Shown one piece after another: positions 10,596 to 20,939 of a DNA stretch of 64,000 bases. The position numbers and the translations under genes are program-made. The stretch comes from Apium graveolens. Lineage: Eukaryota > Streptophyta > Magnoliopsida > Apiales > Apiaceae. The stretch spans positions 176,699,939 through 176,763,938 of the forward strand of contig NC_133647.1 of assembly GCF_009905375.1 (NCBI RefSeq), given 5' to 3'. Under the pieces are notes generated by a model, which searched no databases, was not told where the DNA came from, and saw only the letters and a list, made by a program, of their open reading frames with translations. How positions within the stretch are numbered: the stretch's first letter is position 1; the number at the start of each line of letters is the position of its first letter.

Positions 10596-13198
10596 TTGAT
10601 CATGTCAAACATCTGGATAAAATGGTCAAAGATTCTGTGAAAGTTTTAAGGAGTGATAATGGCACTGAGTTCAAGAATTTGATAATGGAAGAGTTCTGCA
10701 AAAGCCATGGAATAAAGCAGGAATTTTCTGCTCCTGGAACTCCACAGCAAAATGGAGTTGTTGAAAGGAAGAATAGAACTCTCATTGAAGCTGCACATAC
10801 AATGCTTGAAGAAGCAAAGCTTCCAACCTATTTCTGGGCTGAAGCTGTGCAGACTGCTTGTTTTACTCAAAAGGCAACACTCATTAACAAGCATGGAAAA
10901 ACACCATATGAGATGGTGAAGAAAAAGAAGCCAAATCTGAAATACCTTCATGTATTTGGATGCAAGTGTTTTGTTCTCAAGACTCATACTGAACAACTAT
11001 CAAAGTTTGATCTAAAAGTTGATGAAGGAATCTTTGTTGGATATCCACTTTCCAAAAAAGCCTTCAGAGTCTATAATTTGAGAACAAAAGTAGTCATGGA
11101 ATCTATCAATGTCTCTTTTGATGACAAGAAGATTACTGGTCTTGAAGATTTCATTGACCATGATCAGCTGAGATTTGAAAATGAAGACTCAAATTCTGAT
11201 ACTGAAAATCCTGAAAGTCTAAGTCCTGATACTGTAAACTCTGATGGAATAAACTCTGATGTTATTGAAACTGTGGTGGCAACGCCAAGGGAAGATGCAC
11301 CGATGCAGGGGGAGCATACTCAAGATCCTACCACAACTCAAGAAACATCAGAACATACATCTGGCTCTTCAAATTCTGATTCGTCAAGTTCTGATAAGCC
11401 AAGTTCTGATAGTGCTGAAAATTTAAATACTGAAGACTCCAACTCAGAGAGCATAGTTTTAGGGGGAGCATCAGAAAATGAAAATGAAGATAGCATGGAT
11501 CATGGGGGAGCATCCAGTTCTAGAGAAAACCTTCCATCTGCAAGGAAGTGGACAAAATCACATACACCTGATTTGATAATTGGAAATCCTGATGCAGGTG
11601 TCAGAACTAGAACAGGTACTTCAAATGAATGTCTTTACAATTCTTTTCTCTCTCAGACTGAGCCAAAGAAAGTGGAAGAAGCTCTTCAAGATGCTGATTG
11701 GGTGCAAACAATGCAGGAAGAGTTGAATGAATTTGAAAGAAACAAAGTCTGGACCCTAGTTCCAAGATCAAAGAATAAATCTGTTGTTGGTACAAAGTGG
11801 GTATTCAGAAACAAAACTGACAGTGATGGCATAATTACAAGGAATAAGGCAAGGCTGGTTGCAAAAAGATATTCTCAACAGGAGGGAATTGATTATGATG
11901 AAACATTTGCACCAGTTACTAGGTTAGAAGCCATAAGGATATTCTTGGCTTATGCTGCTCACAAAAAGTTTACTGTCTTTCAAATGGATGTGAAAAGTGC
12001 TTTTCTCAATGGAGAATTGGAGGAGGAGGTATATGTTGAACAACCTCCAGGTTTTGTAGATACCAAACATCCAGATTATGTCTACAGGCTTGATAAAGCA
12101 CTTTATGGACTTAAGCAAGCTCCTAGAGCATGGTATGAGACTTTAGCTCAGTTTCTTCTGGAAAGTGGATTCAACAGAGGGACAATAGACAAAACACTGT
12201 TCTACCTCAACCATGGAAAGGACTTACTTCTGGTCCTGATTTATGTTGATGATATCATTTTTGGATCTACAAATGACAAACTTTGCAAGAAGTTTGCCAA
12301 ACTAATGCAGTCAAGATATCAGATGAGTATGATGGGGGAACTTAGCTATTTTCTGGGCCTTCAAGTCAAGCAGAATGAGGAAGGCACTTTTATTTGTCAA
12401 ACCAAGTACACCAGAAACTTGCTGAAGAAATTTAGAATGCAAGATTGTTCAAGTGCATCCACTCCAATGGCCACTGCAACAAAACTGGATAAGGATACCG
12501 GTAAATCAGTAGATATTACTGACTACAGAGGTATGATTGGCTCTCTACTCTATCTAACTGCTAGTAGACCTGATATCATGTATGCTACCTGTCTTTGTGC
12601 AAGATTTCAAGCAGATCCAAGAGAACCTCACTTAACAGCTGTAAAAAGAATCTTTAAGTATCTTAAAGGAACAGCTGCTCTGGGATTATGGTATCCTAGA
12701 GAATCAGATTTTAAACTAATAGGTTACTCAGATGCAGATTTTGCAGGTTGCAAAATTGACAGGAAAAGCACAAGTGGAAGCTGTCAATTTCTTGGAGGCA
12801 GATTGGTTTCTTGGTACAGCAAGAAACAAAAGTCAATTTCCACATCAACTGCAGAAGCAGAGTATATTGTTGCAGGAAGCTGTTGTGCACAGATTCTTTG
12901 GATGAAGAATCAGTTACTGGATTATGGGTTAACATATTTCAAAATCCCTATTTACTGTGATAATCAAAGTGCTATTGCTATGACAGGTAATCCAGTTCAA
13001 CACTCTATGACAAAGCACATCAGCATCAGGTACCACTTCATCAGGGAACATGTGGATGAAGGTACAGTGGAATTGCATTTTGTTCCCACAGATCAACAAC
13101 TAGCAGAAATCTTCACAAAACCACTGTGTGAAGCTACTTTTACAAGATTGGTAAATGAACTTGGAATGGTTTCAGGTTCTTTCTCTAAATCTGCTTAG
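10550..13198 (+). CDS. pol: Copia-2 Pol: integrase core, RT, RNase H
   Basis: An uninterrupted stretch of 882 codons. It begins inside the integrase core and holds the second catalytic Asp (RSDNGTEF) and the Glu ([10 protein letters not shown]), completing a D,D35E set with the preceding segment. A Ser/Asp-rich linker (about 11180-11560) follows, with two LGGAS/HGGAS-like words. RT (RVT_2) runs from NKVWTLVPR through [22 protein letters not shown] and [13 protein letters not shown] to the YVDD active site (12241-12252). RNase H has SDADFAG, AEAEY and CDNQSAIAM. Only the upstream one-base shift prevents a continuous polyprotein. RT/RNase H features place it nearest to Sirevirus copia elements, by recognition only. 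Confidence 0.93.
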   Translation: MGVFLAYKSETASILIDHVKHLDKMVKDSVKVLRSDNGTEFKNLIMEEFCKSHGIKQEFSAPGTPQQNGVVERKNRTLIEAAHTMLEEAKLPTYFWAEAVQTACFTQKATLINKHGKTPYEMVKKKKPNLKYLHVFGCKCFVLKTHTEQLSKFDLKVDEGIFVGYPLSKKAFRVYNLRTKVVMESINVSFDDKKITGLEDFIDHDQLRFENEDSNSDTENPESLSPDTVNSDGINSDVIETVVATPREDAPMQGEHTQDPTTTQETSEHTSGSSNSDSSSSDKPSSDSAENLNTEDSNSESIVLGGASENENEDSMDHGGASSSRENLPSARKWTKSHTPDLIIGNPDAGVRTRTGTSNECLYNSFLSQTEPKKVEEALQDADWVQTMQEELNEFERNKVWTLVPRSKNKSVVGTKWVFRNKTDSDGIITRNKARLVAKRYSQQEGIDYDETFAPVTRLEAIRIFLAYAAHKKFTVFQMDVKSAFLNGELEEEVYVEQPPGFVDTKHPDYVYRLDKALYGLKQAPRAWYETLAQFLLESGFNRGTIDKTLFYLNHGKDLLLVLIYVDDIIFGSTNDKLCKKFAKLMQSRYQMSMMGELSYFLGLQVKQNEEGTFICQTKYTRNLLKKFRMQDCSSASTPMATATKLDKDTGKSVDITDYRGMIGSLLYLTASRPDIMYATCLCARFQADPREPHLTAVKRIFKYLKGTAALGLWYPRESDFKLIGYSDADFAGCKIDRKSTSGSCQFLGGRLVSWYSKKQKSISTSTAEAEYIVAGSCCAQILWMKNQLLDYGLTYFKIPIYCDNQSAIAMTGNPVQHSMTKHISIRYHFIREHVDEGTVELHFVPTDQQLAEIFTKPLCEATFTRLVNELGMVSGSFSKSA

Positions 13199-14540
13199 TC
13201 TTGTTCTGTGTTATCAGACTTTATGCTCAGTATTTACAGAATTAATCTCATTGTGTATTATGTGCTTAATTGATAAATGTCTTTAAGTATTGACTGTTTT
13301 CTGATATATGTTTCTAAACTCTGATAAGTGATATGTCTGTTCAAGTACCTATTCAATCCTATGAGGATAACTGTGCTAGATACTGATCCAGTAGTCTTCA
13401 ATAAACAAATGATTCCATGTAAGAAGTAATTATTTCAGTGGAAATCTTATGACACTAGCAAATTCTGATAATTGAGCTTAGTTAAGTTTACTTTGTATAT
13501 CTTATTACTAAGTCACAAATTAGAATAATGCTACTCATCTGTTAAGTTCTGATACTAGTAAAACTGTTGAATGTACTAAGTGCTGATAAACCTCACTTAT
13601 CAAAAGAAAAAACAAAAAGATCAAAGAATAAAATCAGGTACTCCTTTGAGATCTAGAGTAAAAATGTGGAAGGGACGACCCAAGTGCATTGCTGGTATTA
13701 AGTAAATATGCATTAGAAAAGCAAAATATTTTCTTGGTGACTTTTCACACTCTATGATTACTGGAGAAATACTCTGATAATAGCATAAATTCTGATAAAC
13801 AGTCGTGACTCACTTACACTGAGAAGCCACTGTAAAATAGAATTTCAAAAGATGCATAAAATTAGCACAAAACAGTTGAGGTGGACTCAAGCATGAACTC
13901 ATTCATCAGTAGGTTTCAGGACAATGACAACTCTTTAGCAAAATTTTAGTTATGCCTTATTTCTAAGATGTACTGAAGTGACTCAGACTTTACTCTTTGT
14001 CTGTTATTTAGCTTAATGCACACACTAATCACTCCATATGAATGATGAAAATTACTGTGGTGGTCTATGTTATTTTAGATAAACAGTCACTGTGTCACTT
14101 TGCACAAATTCTGAGGACAAGTTCTAGTTACACGTTCTAATGATTAAGTTCTGAAGTCTATAACTCAGAACTTGTATGAGGATTTACTAAGATGGGCATT
14201 CCTTTTTCGAGTTAAGAAATTATGTTCTGATGACTGTTCAGTTCTGATATAAGTCTAAGTTCTGATATTACAGTCTAATGTTTTACTTGACTTATCTGTG
14301 AATAAAATTTGATAACAGTCTCAGTTAATAATTGAATATGTTGAAGTGGAAGATTAATAGTCACTATGGTTAGGGTTAATGGTATTTGTACCTGAACAGT
14401 CCAATGTTACTTGTTTCTTGTGCGCTTTAAACCATGTTTCCTCTTTCCAATGAATGTTATTCTTTTTCAAAGTCTAGGGAGACGAGGTAGAATTAATTCT
14501 ACCTGTCAGCATTCAATTTCTTTGCGTCTCCTGGCATTCT
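13199..14540. other. Non-coding spacer after pol
   Basis: About 1.3 kb without a supported gene. The word TTCTGATA (and TCTGATAA) recurs many times here and also in the flanking ORFs, giving a mild sequence texture but no fixed period. This is the first part of the long region between pol and the 3' LTR. Confidence 0.6.
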
Positions 14541-14544
14541 CTTG

Positions 14545-14556
14545 CCTATATAAGCA
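14545..14556 (+). promoter_or_regulatory. Candidate internal TATA box
   Basis: GCCTATATAAGCAGCC around 14545-14560 has the form of a plant TATA box with a following GC-richer step. An 80-nt pyrimidine-rich stretch (CTTCTTCTTTC-like) leads to the ATG at 14630, as in a short plant 5' leader. It suggests a promoter inside the element separate from the LTR. Confidence 0.45.
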
Positions 14557-14629
14557 GCCACTTCACATCAGTCTTTCCATCAAATTCTTCTCACACACTT
14601 ATCTTTATACTTCTTCTTTCAAAAACACA

Positions 14630-14902
14630 ATGGTCAGATACAACATGTTTTTGAACTACCAAAACTTCAATATGGAGCTAAGCTGTGCCGATTGGCAGCA
14701 GGAATGGCATGTCACAGCCATTCCTGAGGAGATATGGGACTCTGTCCCATAGGAGGTACTGACACACCTCCTGTTCTTCTATATGGACTACCATCGCCAT
14801 CTGGAGCGATTGGAGGAGGAAAGGCTGGCAGCTCTCCGCCAGCAAGAGCGAATCATCAGACTCGCCATTCTGTTTGTCGAGAGTAGGAAGAAGAAGAAAT
14901 GA
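14630..14902 (+). pseudogene. Copia-2 mini-ORF (90 codons, one stop)
   Basis: ATG at 14630 to TGA at 14902 is open except for a TAG at 14750-14752 (codon 41). The first half is rich in aromatic residues (MVRYNMFLNYQNFNMELS; WQQEWH; EEIWDS). The second half is a charged amphipathic helix with a coiled-coil look (HRHLERLEEERLAALRQQERI) and ends in Lys-Lys-Lys-Lys. A TATA-like box and a leader-like stretch stand just upstream. I do not recognise the family. It lies between pol and the large additional ORF, so it may be part of a subgenomic transcript unit of the element. Confidence 0.5.
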
Positions 14903-15603
14903 TTTAATCTTGTCTTCTTCCTGTTTTTCTTCATCATCAGCTTTGTCAGGCTTCTTAGCTAGGACTAAGGCTGTTGATGTTCGGTTTAGAAGCTTAGGGA
15001 AAATCTTGTATAAGTATTGATGTAATTTCCATTTCATAAATGTATTGTCTTGATATATTAATGAAAGTTGTTTTTACTTCAAGATTTTGTCTCTGAGTTA
15101 TTTTATCTTGTGTTGATAAATCCTGATTGATATTCTGATGACCATATAAATTTTGTTTTATATTAAGTTCTGATTCGTTTTCAGCACTTACTTATCTAAT
15201 TTATCTTGGTCATTTTCATGTGATGTATTTTCAGAATATTAATGATGCAGTGAAAAATAATTCAATCAGTGAGAACGGTTTAAATTTTGAATTAAAACTA
15301 TTTCTCTTGATAAATGGAACGGTTTTTTCCTTAAAACTAGGCAAATGGGTAAGTAATGATTCCAGTTTTCTCGAGCCCAGTAACTGTCCGTTATTACTGC
15401 ATGTCTGACAGGTGTCCAACGGTAACATTTTTGTTCAGAGTATAAGTACAACAGAGAGAAGATTTCTTTAATCTTTTATTTTCTTCATATTTTATCTCTC
15501 TCCTTACTTTTACTCTCTTTCTCTTTATTTCTCACGTTGGTTTTTCATACAGACATTATATCAAACACCTAACAGGCATACTTGAATCTCAATTTTTTTT
15601 CAC
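14903..15603. other. Spacer and probable leader of the additional ORF
   Basis: No supported coding sequence. A TATA-like GTATAAGTAC lies near 15440, followed by a CT-rich stretch (15465-15600, many TCTCTTTC/TTTCTC words). This is consistent with a second internal promoter and a 5' leader ending at the ATG at 15604. Confidence 0.4.
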
Positions 15604-16836
15604 ATGGCACCAAAGGATTTAATCATTGATGGAGCTAAGTTTGTACCCAACAACTATGCTGCAGTTCTTGATCACACTGAAGCTCCATCTGAATTGCACT
15701 TTGTGCAAGATCTTCTTGCACATAGTGAGGTTGGGTATGCATTAACACAGCCTGAATTCTTTTCAAGCCAACAAGTTCTGAGGTTTTGGAGGACTGGTCT
15801 TTTTGATGATGGTGGTCAACGTGGAACTCCCAGTATTATCTTCCAAGTGGGTGATTCATCCTTTGTAGTCACTTTTGGTACAGTACGCAGGGCTTTATAT
15901 CTTTCAGAAGATTGTACTTTCTCAATTCCAGAGGACTCAGCCCTTCGGGAGTTAATGGCTGAATTGGGATATGAAAAGAGTCTGACGAAACTTGGACAGT
16001 TGAAACAGGCTAATATCAGAAGAGAATGGAGTTTCTTCTTTGATTGCATCACCAAAGCTTTTGGGAACAAATGTTCGAATTTTGATGCTATTCCAATTAT
16101 GAGTCAGCACATCGGGTATGCAATTATCAATCAAACTCATTTTGATTTTGCAACTGCTTTAATTGGTTTTATTGGGGATAGGATGACAGAGGATCAAGAT
16201 GTTGTTTATTTTGCTAGATTCTGTCAACTTATTTACACTTATTGTACTGATGAATCTCATTTAGTCAGCACCCAAACCCCACCTTTTAAGGTTGCAAAAC
16301 GATACTTTAATGACCTGGTAAATGCTGATACTAAGAAAAAAGTGGTTAGACCATTACAGATTCCTCAGTCTGTCAAACAGATCCTAGTAAATGCTGATCC
16401 TGATACTTATAGATCTGTTTACTCTGATGTCCAACCAACTCCAAACACCCAAAATCCATCAACCTCAGTACCTACCTCTCATTCTACTCAACCTACCCTC
16501 AGAACATATCTCAAATCCTATCTCTCCACTTCACAGACTGCTCAACCTTCATCTTCAGCACCTACTGTGAAATCTTCATCTTCCAAGCCAAAGAGGACAA
16601 AGAATGTTCCTCAAACACCTCAAAAGAGAAGGAGGATTGCATTGAGAGATGAATCTGATTCTGAGGAACCGGTTCCTGCTAGAGAACCTGTTGTAACTGA
16701 AGCTGAGAAAGAGATTTCTCAGAAGGATTCTGAAATTGGGGGTTCTAGGCTTCTCAAGAGGCTTAGACGAATGACAGTTCCTGAAACTCCCAAGGAATCC
16801 AAATCAACAAGGAAGTACAAGAAACAGAGGGCATAA
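15604..16836 (+). CDS. Additional ORF of Copia-2, N-terminal part (410 aa)
   Basis: Begins MAPKDLIIDG. Residues about 1-245 look like a folded alpha-rich domain with regular hydrophobic spacing (FSSQQVLRFWRTG, TFGTVRRALYLSED, LRELMAELGYEKSL, REWSFFFDCITKAFG, HFDFATALIGFIGDRM, FARFCQLIYTYC). From about residue 260 it becomes Ser/Thr/Pro-rich and then basic (KPKRTKN, KRRRI). It stops at a TAA (16834-16836), but the same frame stays open for another 826 codons, so this is one ORF with one nonsense change. No signal peptide or membrane segment is evident. From memory of the family, similar ORFs lie 3' of pol in some Sirevirus-type elements of asterids. Function unknown. Confidence 0.7.
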   Translation: MAPKDLIIDGAKFVPNNYAAVLDHTEAPSELHFVQDLLAHSEVGYALTQPEFFSSQQVLRFWRTGLFDDGGQRGTPSIIFQVGDSSFVVTFGTVRRALYLSEDCTFSIPEDSALRELMAELGYEKSLTKLGQLKQANIRREWSFFFDCITKAFGNKCSNFDAIPIMSQHIGYAIINQTHFDFATALIGFIGDRMTEDQDVVYFARFCQLIYTYCTDESHLVSTQTPPFKVAKRYFNDLVNADTKKKVVRPLQIPQSVKQILVNADPDTYRSVYSDVQPTPNTQNPSTSVPTSHSTQPTLRTYLKSYLSTSQTAQPSSSAPTVKSSSSKPKRTKNVPQTPQKRRRIALRDESDSEEPVPAREPVVTEAEKEISQKDSEIGGSRLLKRLRRMTVPETPKESKSTRKYKKQRA

Positions 16837-19314
16837 AGGCCAGTTTCAGATGATGAAGAGGAAGCAACTAAGGAAGGAGATCAGGAATCTCTGATCTCAC
16901 AAGATAAGGAATTTGCTCCAGTCACTTCTTCTCCATCAACTCCATCTCAGGAAGCTGTATCTGACAAGGCTAACTCACCATCTGTGTCTCTTGTTGATCC
17001 AGGCACAAGTGCTGATATTGATGTTCAACACTTGGTTGTGTCTGAAGTATTTCTCTTAGAAGCTCCAACAGCAAATAATCCTTCCACAACACCTGTTACT
17101 GATGGTGTTCAAACTCCAGAGTTATCAACAACACCTTCTCTGCATCAAGATGCTGATGATCAGACTTTAGGTGAGCATCAGGATATGGCTGTTGATCAGA
17201 ACTTAGTATCAGATCAGCAATTAGAGGATGCTGAAGCCTCCATTGCTACTCACACTGTTGTCTTATCAGAAGATACTGATTCTTTAAGTTCTGATGCTGC
17301 AAATGCTGGAGATACTGGTGATGCTGCTCCAACTGTAGATGCTGATGAAGCAGGTCCTTCAGGACATACTCCTCAACAGACTCTTCCTAAGTCTGAACTG
17401 GTAAAGAAGTTTGTTACCGGGGAAGCACCAGTACCTTGGAGTGAAACTCCTGCAGGTCAGGAGTGGACTAAGGAATGGAACTCAGTTTCATGTGTTCCAA
17501 CTGAAAAACATCTTGCTGAGCACTTGACTAAAGCTGATGAAATGTTAAATTCTGATGATTTTAAAACCCAGCTTAGAGTCACTGCATTGAGTACTAAACA
17601 TCTACAAGGTCTTCATTCAACTACTCATGCAGAGCTACACAAGATTCAGGAGAACTTTATCAAACAGGAACAAGTTTGGAAAATTGATAAGAAAAAGTTC
17701 TTTCAACCTACCATTGACAGGATTGCTTATATTGAGAAAACTCAAGAGAAACAACAAGCTCAGATTGATGAAATTCTGACAAATCAAGCTTCTCAGCAAT
17801 CGCAACTTACTGAAATCCAATCCTCAGTGGAATTACTTATCTCTCTTTTACTACCTACTGATGCCAAAAAGGGGGAGAAGGTAATTAAGTCCAAATGCAA
17901 AACTAACAAGACACTGCAAGGAAAGGATAATGGAAATGATGATCAAGGATACTCTGGAATGGGTAGCGGTCATAGTCAAGGTAGGAGGTTTACATCAAGA
18001 CAAGCTAGTCACACGACAAGTTCTGATACTGGGAAAAGAATAAGTTCTGCTGCTGATAAAAGGATAACTTCTGATAAACTTCTAGATCTTGATGAGGAAA
18101 TGTCAAGACAGTTATTTCTTCAAGAAAATCCAGGAATGGACTTGGAAAGTTTAAAGGAAGAAGAAGCCAGACTTAAATCAGAGAAAGTCACATCTAAATC
18201 TGAAGCTTCTGATAAAAAATCACTTCCAAAACTCAAAGGCATTGTGATCAAAGAAAGGACACATACTGAAGCAACATTGGCTAGATCACAACCACAGATA
18301 GATCCAAGATCCAAGGGTAAAGAAAAGGTTGGTGAACCTATCAAGGTTTATGTACCTCCTGAGGAAGAAGAAATTACTGATGAAAAGGATGATCTTGCTC
18401 TGACTTCAAGAAAAGTTCTTAAAACAACCTCTGACATGGCTCAAGTTGTTCAGAGTCAAGAAATTGTAAGTTCTGATATTCAGAAGAAGCAAGTAACCTC
18501 TGACATAGCTCAAGTTAACTTGATATCAGAAAATAGATCAAAGACACTCCTACCAGGATTCACTAAAGCAAAACAGACTCAATCTTTGAAGACTACTGCA
18601 AGTGGTTTTGAAGCAAGAGTAGTTACTGGAAAGGAAGCTAGAGATAAAACTGGATTGGGAAGTGCTGATGAAAGAAGAGTACACAACACTACCAATGATC
18701 CAACTTCCTTGAGTGAACCAGGTATTGGAGCAACTCCTGAGAGATTGAATCAACTGGAATCTGTACAGATGGTTTACCATACCTACTTGAAAGAATACAT
18801 CATGTTGTATTTCATGACAGATGGTAGGGTTTATCATATAAGACAAAATGCCATTCCATTGAAGCATTTTGAAGAATTGGAGCATGTACTTTTCTTACTT
18901 CAAGTGGATGACAGAATAACAGGGACTGCTGCAAACTACTTAAAAGAACAGATTCAGAGACAGAAAAGGCTTTATTCTGTTAAGTCTGACAGTATATATG
19001 TTCCAAAGTACAGAGATCACAATGGTGATATTGTTGATATGAAGCCTAATACTGCACAGATCAGAACATATCTTGGTATTAAGGGACTTGAATTCAATCT
19101 AGAGTCTGACAAAGCTTATGTCATAAGACTAGATCAGGAGTTGAGAAAAGCAAAAATCAATGATCTCAGAGCTGCAATCTTTCAAACTGGTGAAGATACT
19201 GCAGAGCTTAAAGATGTCAAAAGGAGAATGATTGATGAACTCAGATATGCTGAGAAATGTTTGTTGAAGAACTATCTCAGAACAAATCCTGACATCAGAG
19301 AGATCATAAAATGA
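16837..19314 (+). CDS. Additional ORF of Copia-2, C-terminal part (same frame)
   Basis: This continues the 15604 ORF in frame after a single TAA. An internal ATG (about 17185) or readthrough would be needed for separate use. The first 200 codons are Ser/Asp/Ala-rich with repeated SSD, ADE and TDxL words. A coiled coil (about 17685-17860; YIEKTQEKQQAQIDEI, QLTEIQSSVELLISLL) follows, then a long Lys/Ser/Glu-rich disordered part. A compact C-terminal domain runs from about 18760 (VYHTYLKEYIMLYFMTDG) to the end, with helices LEHVLFLLQVDD, IDELRYAEKCLLKNYL. The Asp/Glu-Lys-rich, membrane-free make-up argues against a classical envelope protein. The TGA at 19312 lies about 200 bp before the polypurine tract. 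Confidence 0.68.
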   Translation, partial: RPVSDDEEEATKEGDQESLISQDKEFAPVTSSPSTPSQEAVSDKANSPSVSLVDPGTSADIDVQHLVVSEVFLLEAPTANNPSTTPVTDGVQTPELSTTPSLHQDADDQTLGEHQDMAVDQNLVSDQQLEDAEASIATHTVVLSEDTDSLSSDAANAGDTGDAAPTVDADEAGPSGHTPQQTLPKSELVKKFVTGEAPVPWSETPAGQEWTKEWNSVSCVPTEKHLAEHLTKADEMLNSDDFKTQLRVTALSTKHLQGLHSTTHAELHKIQENFIKQEQVWKIDKKKFFQPTIDRIAYIEKTQEKQQAQIDEILTNQASQQSQLTEIQSSVELLISLLLPTDAKKGEKVIKSKCKTNKTLQGKDNGNDDQGYSGMGSGHSQGRRFTSRQASHTTSSDTGKRISSAADKRITSDKLLDLDEEMSRQLFLQENPGMDLESLKEEEARLKSEKVTSKSEASDKKSLPKLKGIVIKERTHTEATLARSQPQIDPRSKGKEKVGEPIKVYVPPEEEEITDEKDDLALTSRKVLKTTSDMAQVVQSQEIVSSDIQKKQVTSDIAQVNLISENRSKTLLPGFTKAKQTQSLKTTASGFEARVVTGKEARDKTGLGSADERRVHNTTNDPTSLSEPGIGATPERLNQLESVQMVYHTYLKEYIMLYFMTDGRVYHIRQNAIPLKHFEELEHVLFLLQVDDRITGTAANYLKEQIQRQKRLYSVKSDSIYVPKYRDHNGDIVDMKPNTAQIRTYLGIKGLEFNLESDKAYVIRLDQELRKAKINDLRAAIFQTGEDTAELKDVKRRMIDELRYAEKCLLKNYLRTNPDIREIIK

Positions 19315-19510
19315 TGAAGCCAAGTCGAAGATCTACAACTGCTTAAATTCTGATATTTATACAGACTGAAGTTGTTATCAGAAGTTGAAATTGGTAAAAG
19401 CTTTAAGGACTGTAAGTTGTAGTTATCTAGTCTAATTCTCATGCATTTGTACTTAATGTTTTTGACATCATCAAATATCTGTTAAACTTTTATATTATGT
19501 TAATTTACAA

Positions 19511-19522
19511 GTTGGGGGAGAT
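19511..19522 (+). other. Copia-2 polypurine tract
   Basis: GTTGGGGGAGAT directly precedes the TGTTAG of the 3' LTR. It is the expected RNase H-resistant primer for plus-strand cDNA. Confidence 0.85.
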
Positions 19523-20137
19523 TGTTAGATATATTTGATAATGTCATGGATAATATGTTTTATGTTTAGCTTTCAGATCTTACTTGAACAGGATAAATCA
19601 GTACTTAATTGTTGATCAGTACTTATACTGGAAGTCAGGACTTAAGGATATCAGTACTTATGTTATCAGGAGATAATCATTAGAAGATAGATATCAGAAC
19701 TTAAGTGCTGAAGGACGATCAGATAAGGACAGTAGCTGATTAAAGGAAAGAAGATCAAGATAAACATAAGAAGAGATATGTATGAAGAAGGAATTCTGTA
19801 AAGAGTGGAATACTTGGAAGAAAATATATCTAATTGATATATTTTAGGAAGCAGAATTATATTCCATATCAATTAGCAATTATCTTGTAACTGTGTAGTA
19901 TATAAACACAGACATAGGGTTTACACTATAAGTGTTATCATTATTAGAGAAGATTATTCATTGTAACCCTAGCAGCTCTCGTGATATTTGTTCATCACTG
20001 AGAGGTAACAGTTCCATACTGTAATAAAGTTTATTGTTTCAATAAAGTTTGTTTTCTGTTACTTAAGTTCTTAAAGTTCGATTTGAGTGTACTATACACT
20101 GTATTCACCCCCTCTACAGTGTGTGTGTGACCCAACA
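19523..20137 (+). repeat. Copia-2 3' LTR (615 bp)
   Basis: TGTTAG...CCAACA, with a TATA box (GTATATAAACAC) near 19898. It is collinear with the 5' LTR but differs by many substitutions and small indels. It is visibly closer to the solo LTR at 56803-57414 than to its own partner at 6843-7437. Confidence 0.88.
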
Positions 20138-20720
20138 ATATGGTAACTTGATTTAAGGAGAAAGTAAAAGTTTTAGGAGAATGTTAGTGTTGTGGAATAA
20201 AAACTAGAGTATGTTAGTAATTAATGCTAGGATTTGTGAGTTTCGAGCTTTAATGGGTTGATCTCGCTTTTGGGACCATTGATCCTCGCAAGATGTCTAC
20301 GTATCTCTGTGTAGTAGAGAATCAAGCCAAAAATGCCGTTCTAGGTGGAGGGGTAGAGCCCTTTATATGGAGGTGAGTCTAGGGTTAGACTTGTGTTGGG
20401 GGACTTGGTGGACAAGTGTCCAACTTAGATGGTGATTAGGAGTCCTATAAGGGAAGGAACTCCAGAACCTTCTGTGTAGGACTTTGAGTCCGTTTAGGAC
20501 ACACATCTCTGCTCTTCCAGCTATATTGGGCTTAGTCTGTGAATAGCTTATGTTCGTGGCATTTGACGACCTCTGCTGGTGGGCCTTGACTATATGGGGT
20601 CGTCTTGAGTCTGCTACGAGTTTGGACCAGATAGCTATGTACTGAACTTCAGATAAAAAACCCAAGTGTAATTAATGTGACATTTAATATGTCTTTATGA
20701 TGTATTTTCTATCCATATCA
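20138..20720 (-). repeat. Tat 3' LTR, partial
   Basis: On the minus strand, TGATATGGATAG at 20720 follows a polypurine tract. A TATA box (CCATATAAAG, 20361-20370) stands 350 bp in. A leader-like region (CTACACAGAGATACG...) follows until the sequence meets the Copia-2 LTR at 20137. The far LTR end is not seen. The boundary is inferred from the PPT and the CA terminus only, with no second copy to compare. Confidence 0.5.
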
Positions 20721-20738
20721 GTTGACCCCCAACTTCCG
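20721..20738 (-). other. Tat polypurine tract
   Basis: On the minus strand CGGAAGTTGGGGGTCAAC lies just upstream of the proposed LTR start at 20720. It is purine-rich with a G5 run, as expected for plus-strand priming. Confidence 0.5.
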
Positions 20739-20939
20739 GGAATACTGCTCGAGTTGTCGTGGAAGTTATAATGGTCTTTTCGCGACTCGGGGTAGTTTTG
20801 GCCCTTCTCGAGTATTGGCCCTTCATGGGTATCTTTGTTTTATCATGAAGTGTAGAGCGACCTACATGTTTACAATGACTTATATAGTGCGAGTATACAC
20901 ACTTAAGGCCTTTGCACATGCTAATTCGATATTGTTCAA

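Larger units (their letters stand above)
6843..20137 (+). mobile_element. Sirevirus-like Ty1/copia element with additional ORFs (Copia-2)
   Basis: The layout is complete: 5' LTR, Met-tRNA PBS, gag, protease, integrase, RT, RNase H, a 6-kb extra region with two further ORFs, polypurine tract and 3' LTR. A long 3' region with an additional ORF is characteristic of the Sirevirus lineage (SIRE1, Opie). Gag is badly broken while pol and the additional ORF are nearly open. The two LTRs differ clearly, and the flanks (ATGGG before, ATATG after) do not form an exact target duplication. Confidence 0.85.

Noticed and set aside
14678..15037. 119-codon minus-strand frame
   Set aside because: It is antisense to the better-supported mini-ORF with a TATA box and leader, and shows no motif.
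15604..19314. Classical envelope glycoprotein
   Set aside because: Position fits the envelope-like ORF of Sireviruses, but no signal peptide, transmembrane helix, Cys pattern or fusion-like segment is visible in the translation.
20363..20919. Small minus-strand host gene (frames of 100 and 74 codons)
   Set aside because: The region has a PPT, a TATA box and leader typical of a Tat LTR. The frames have stops around them and no known domain.
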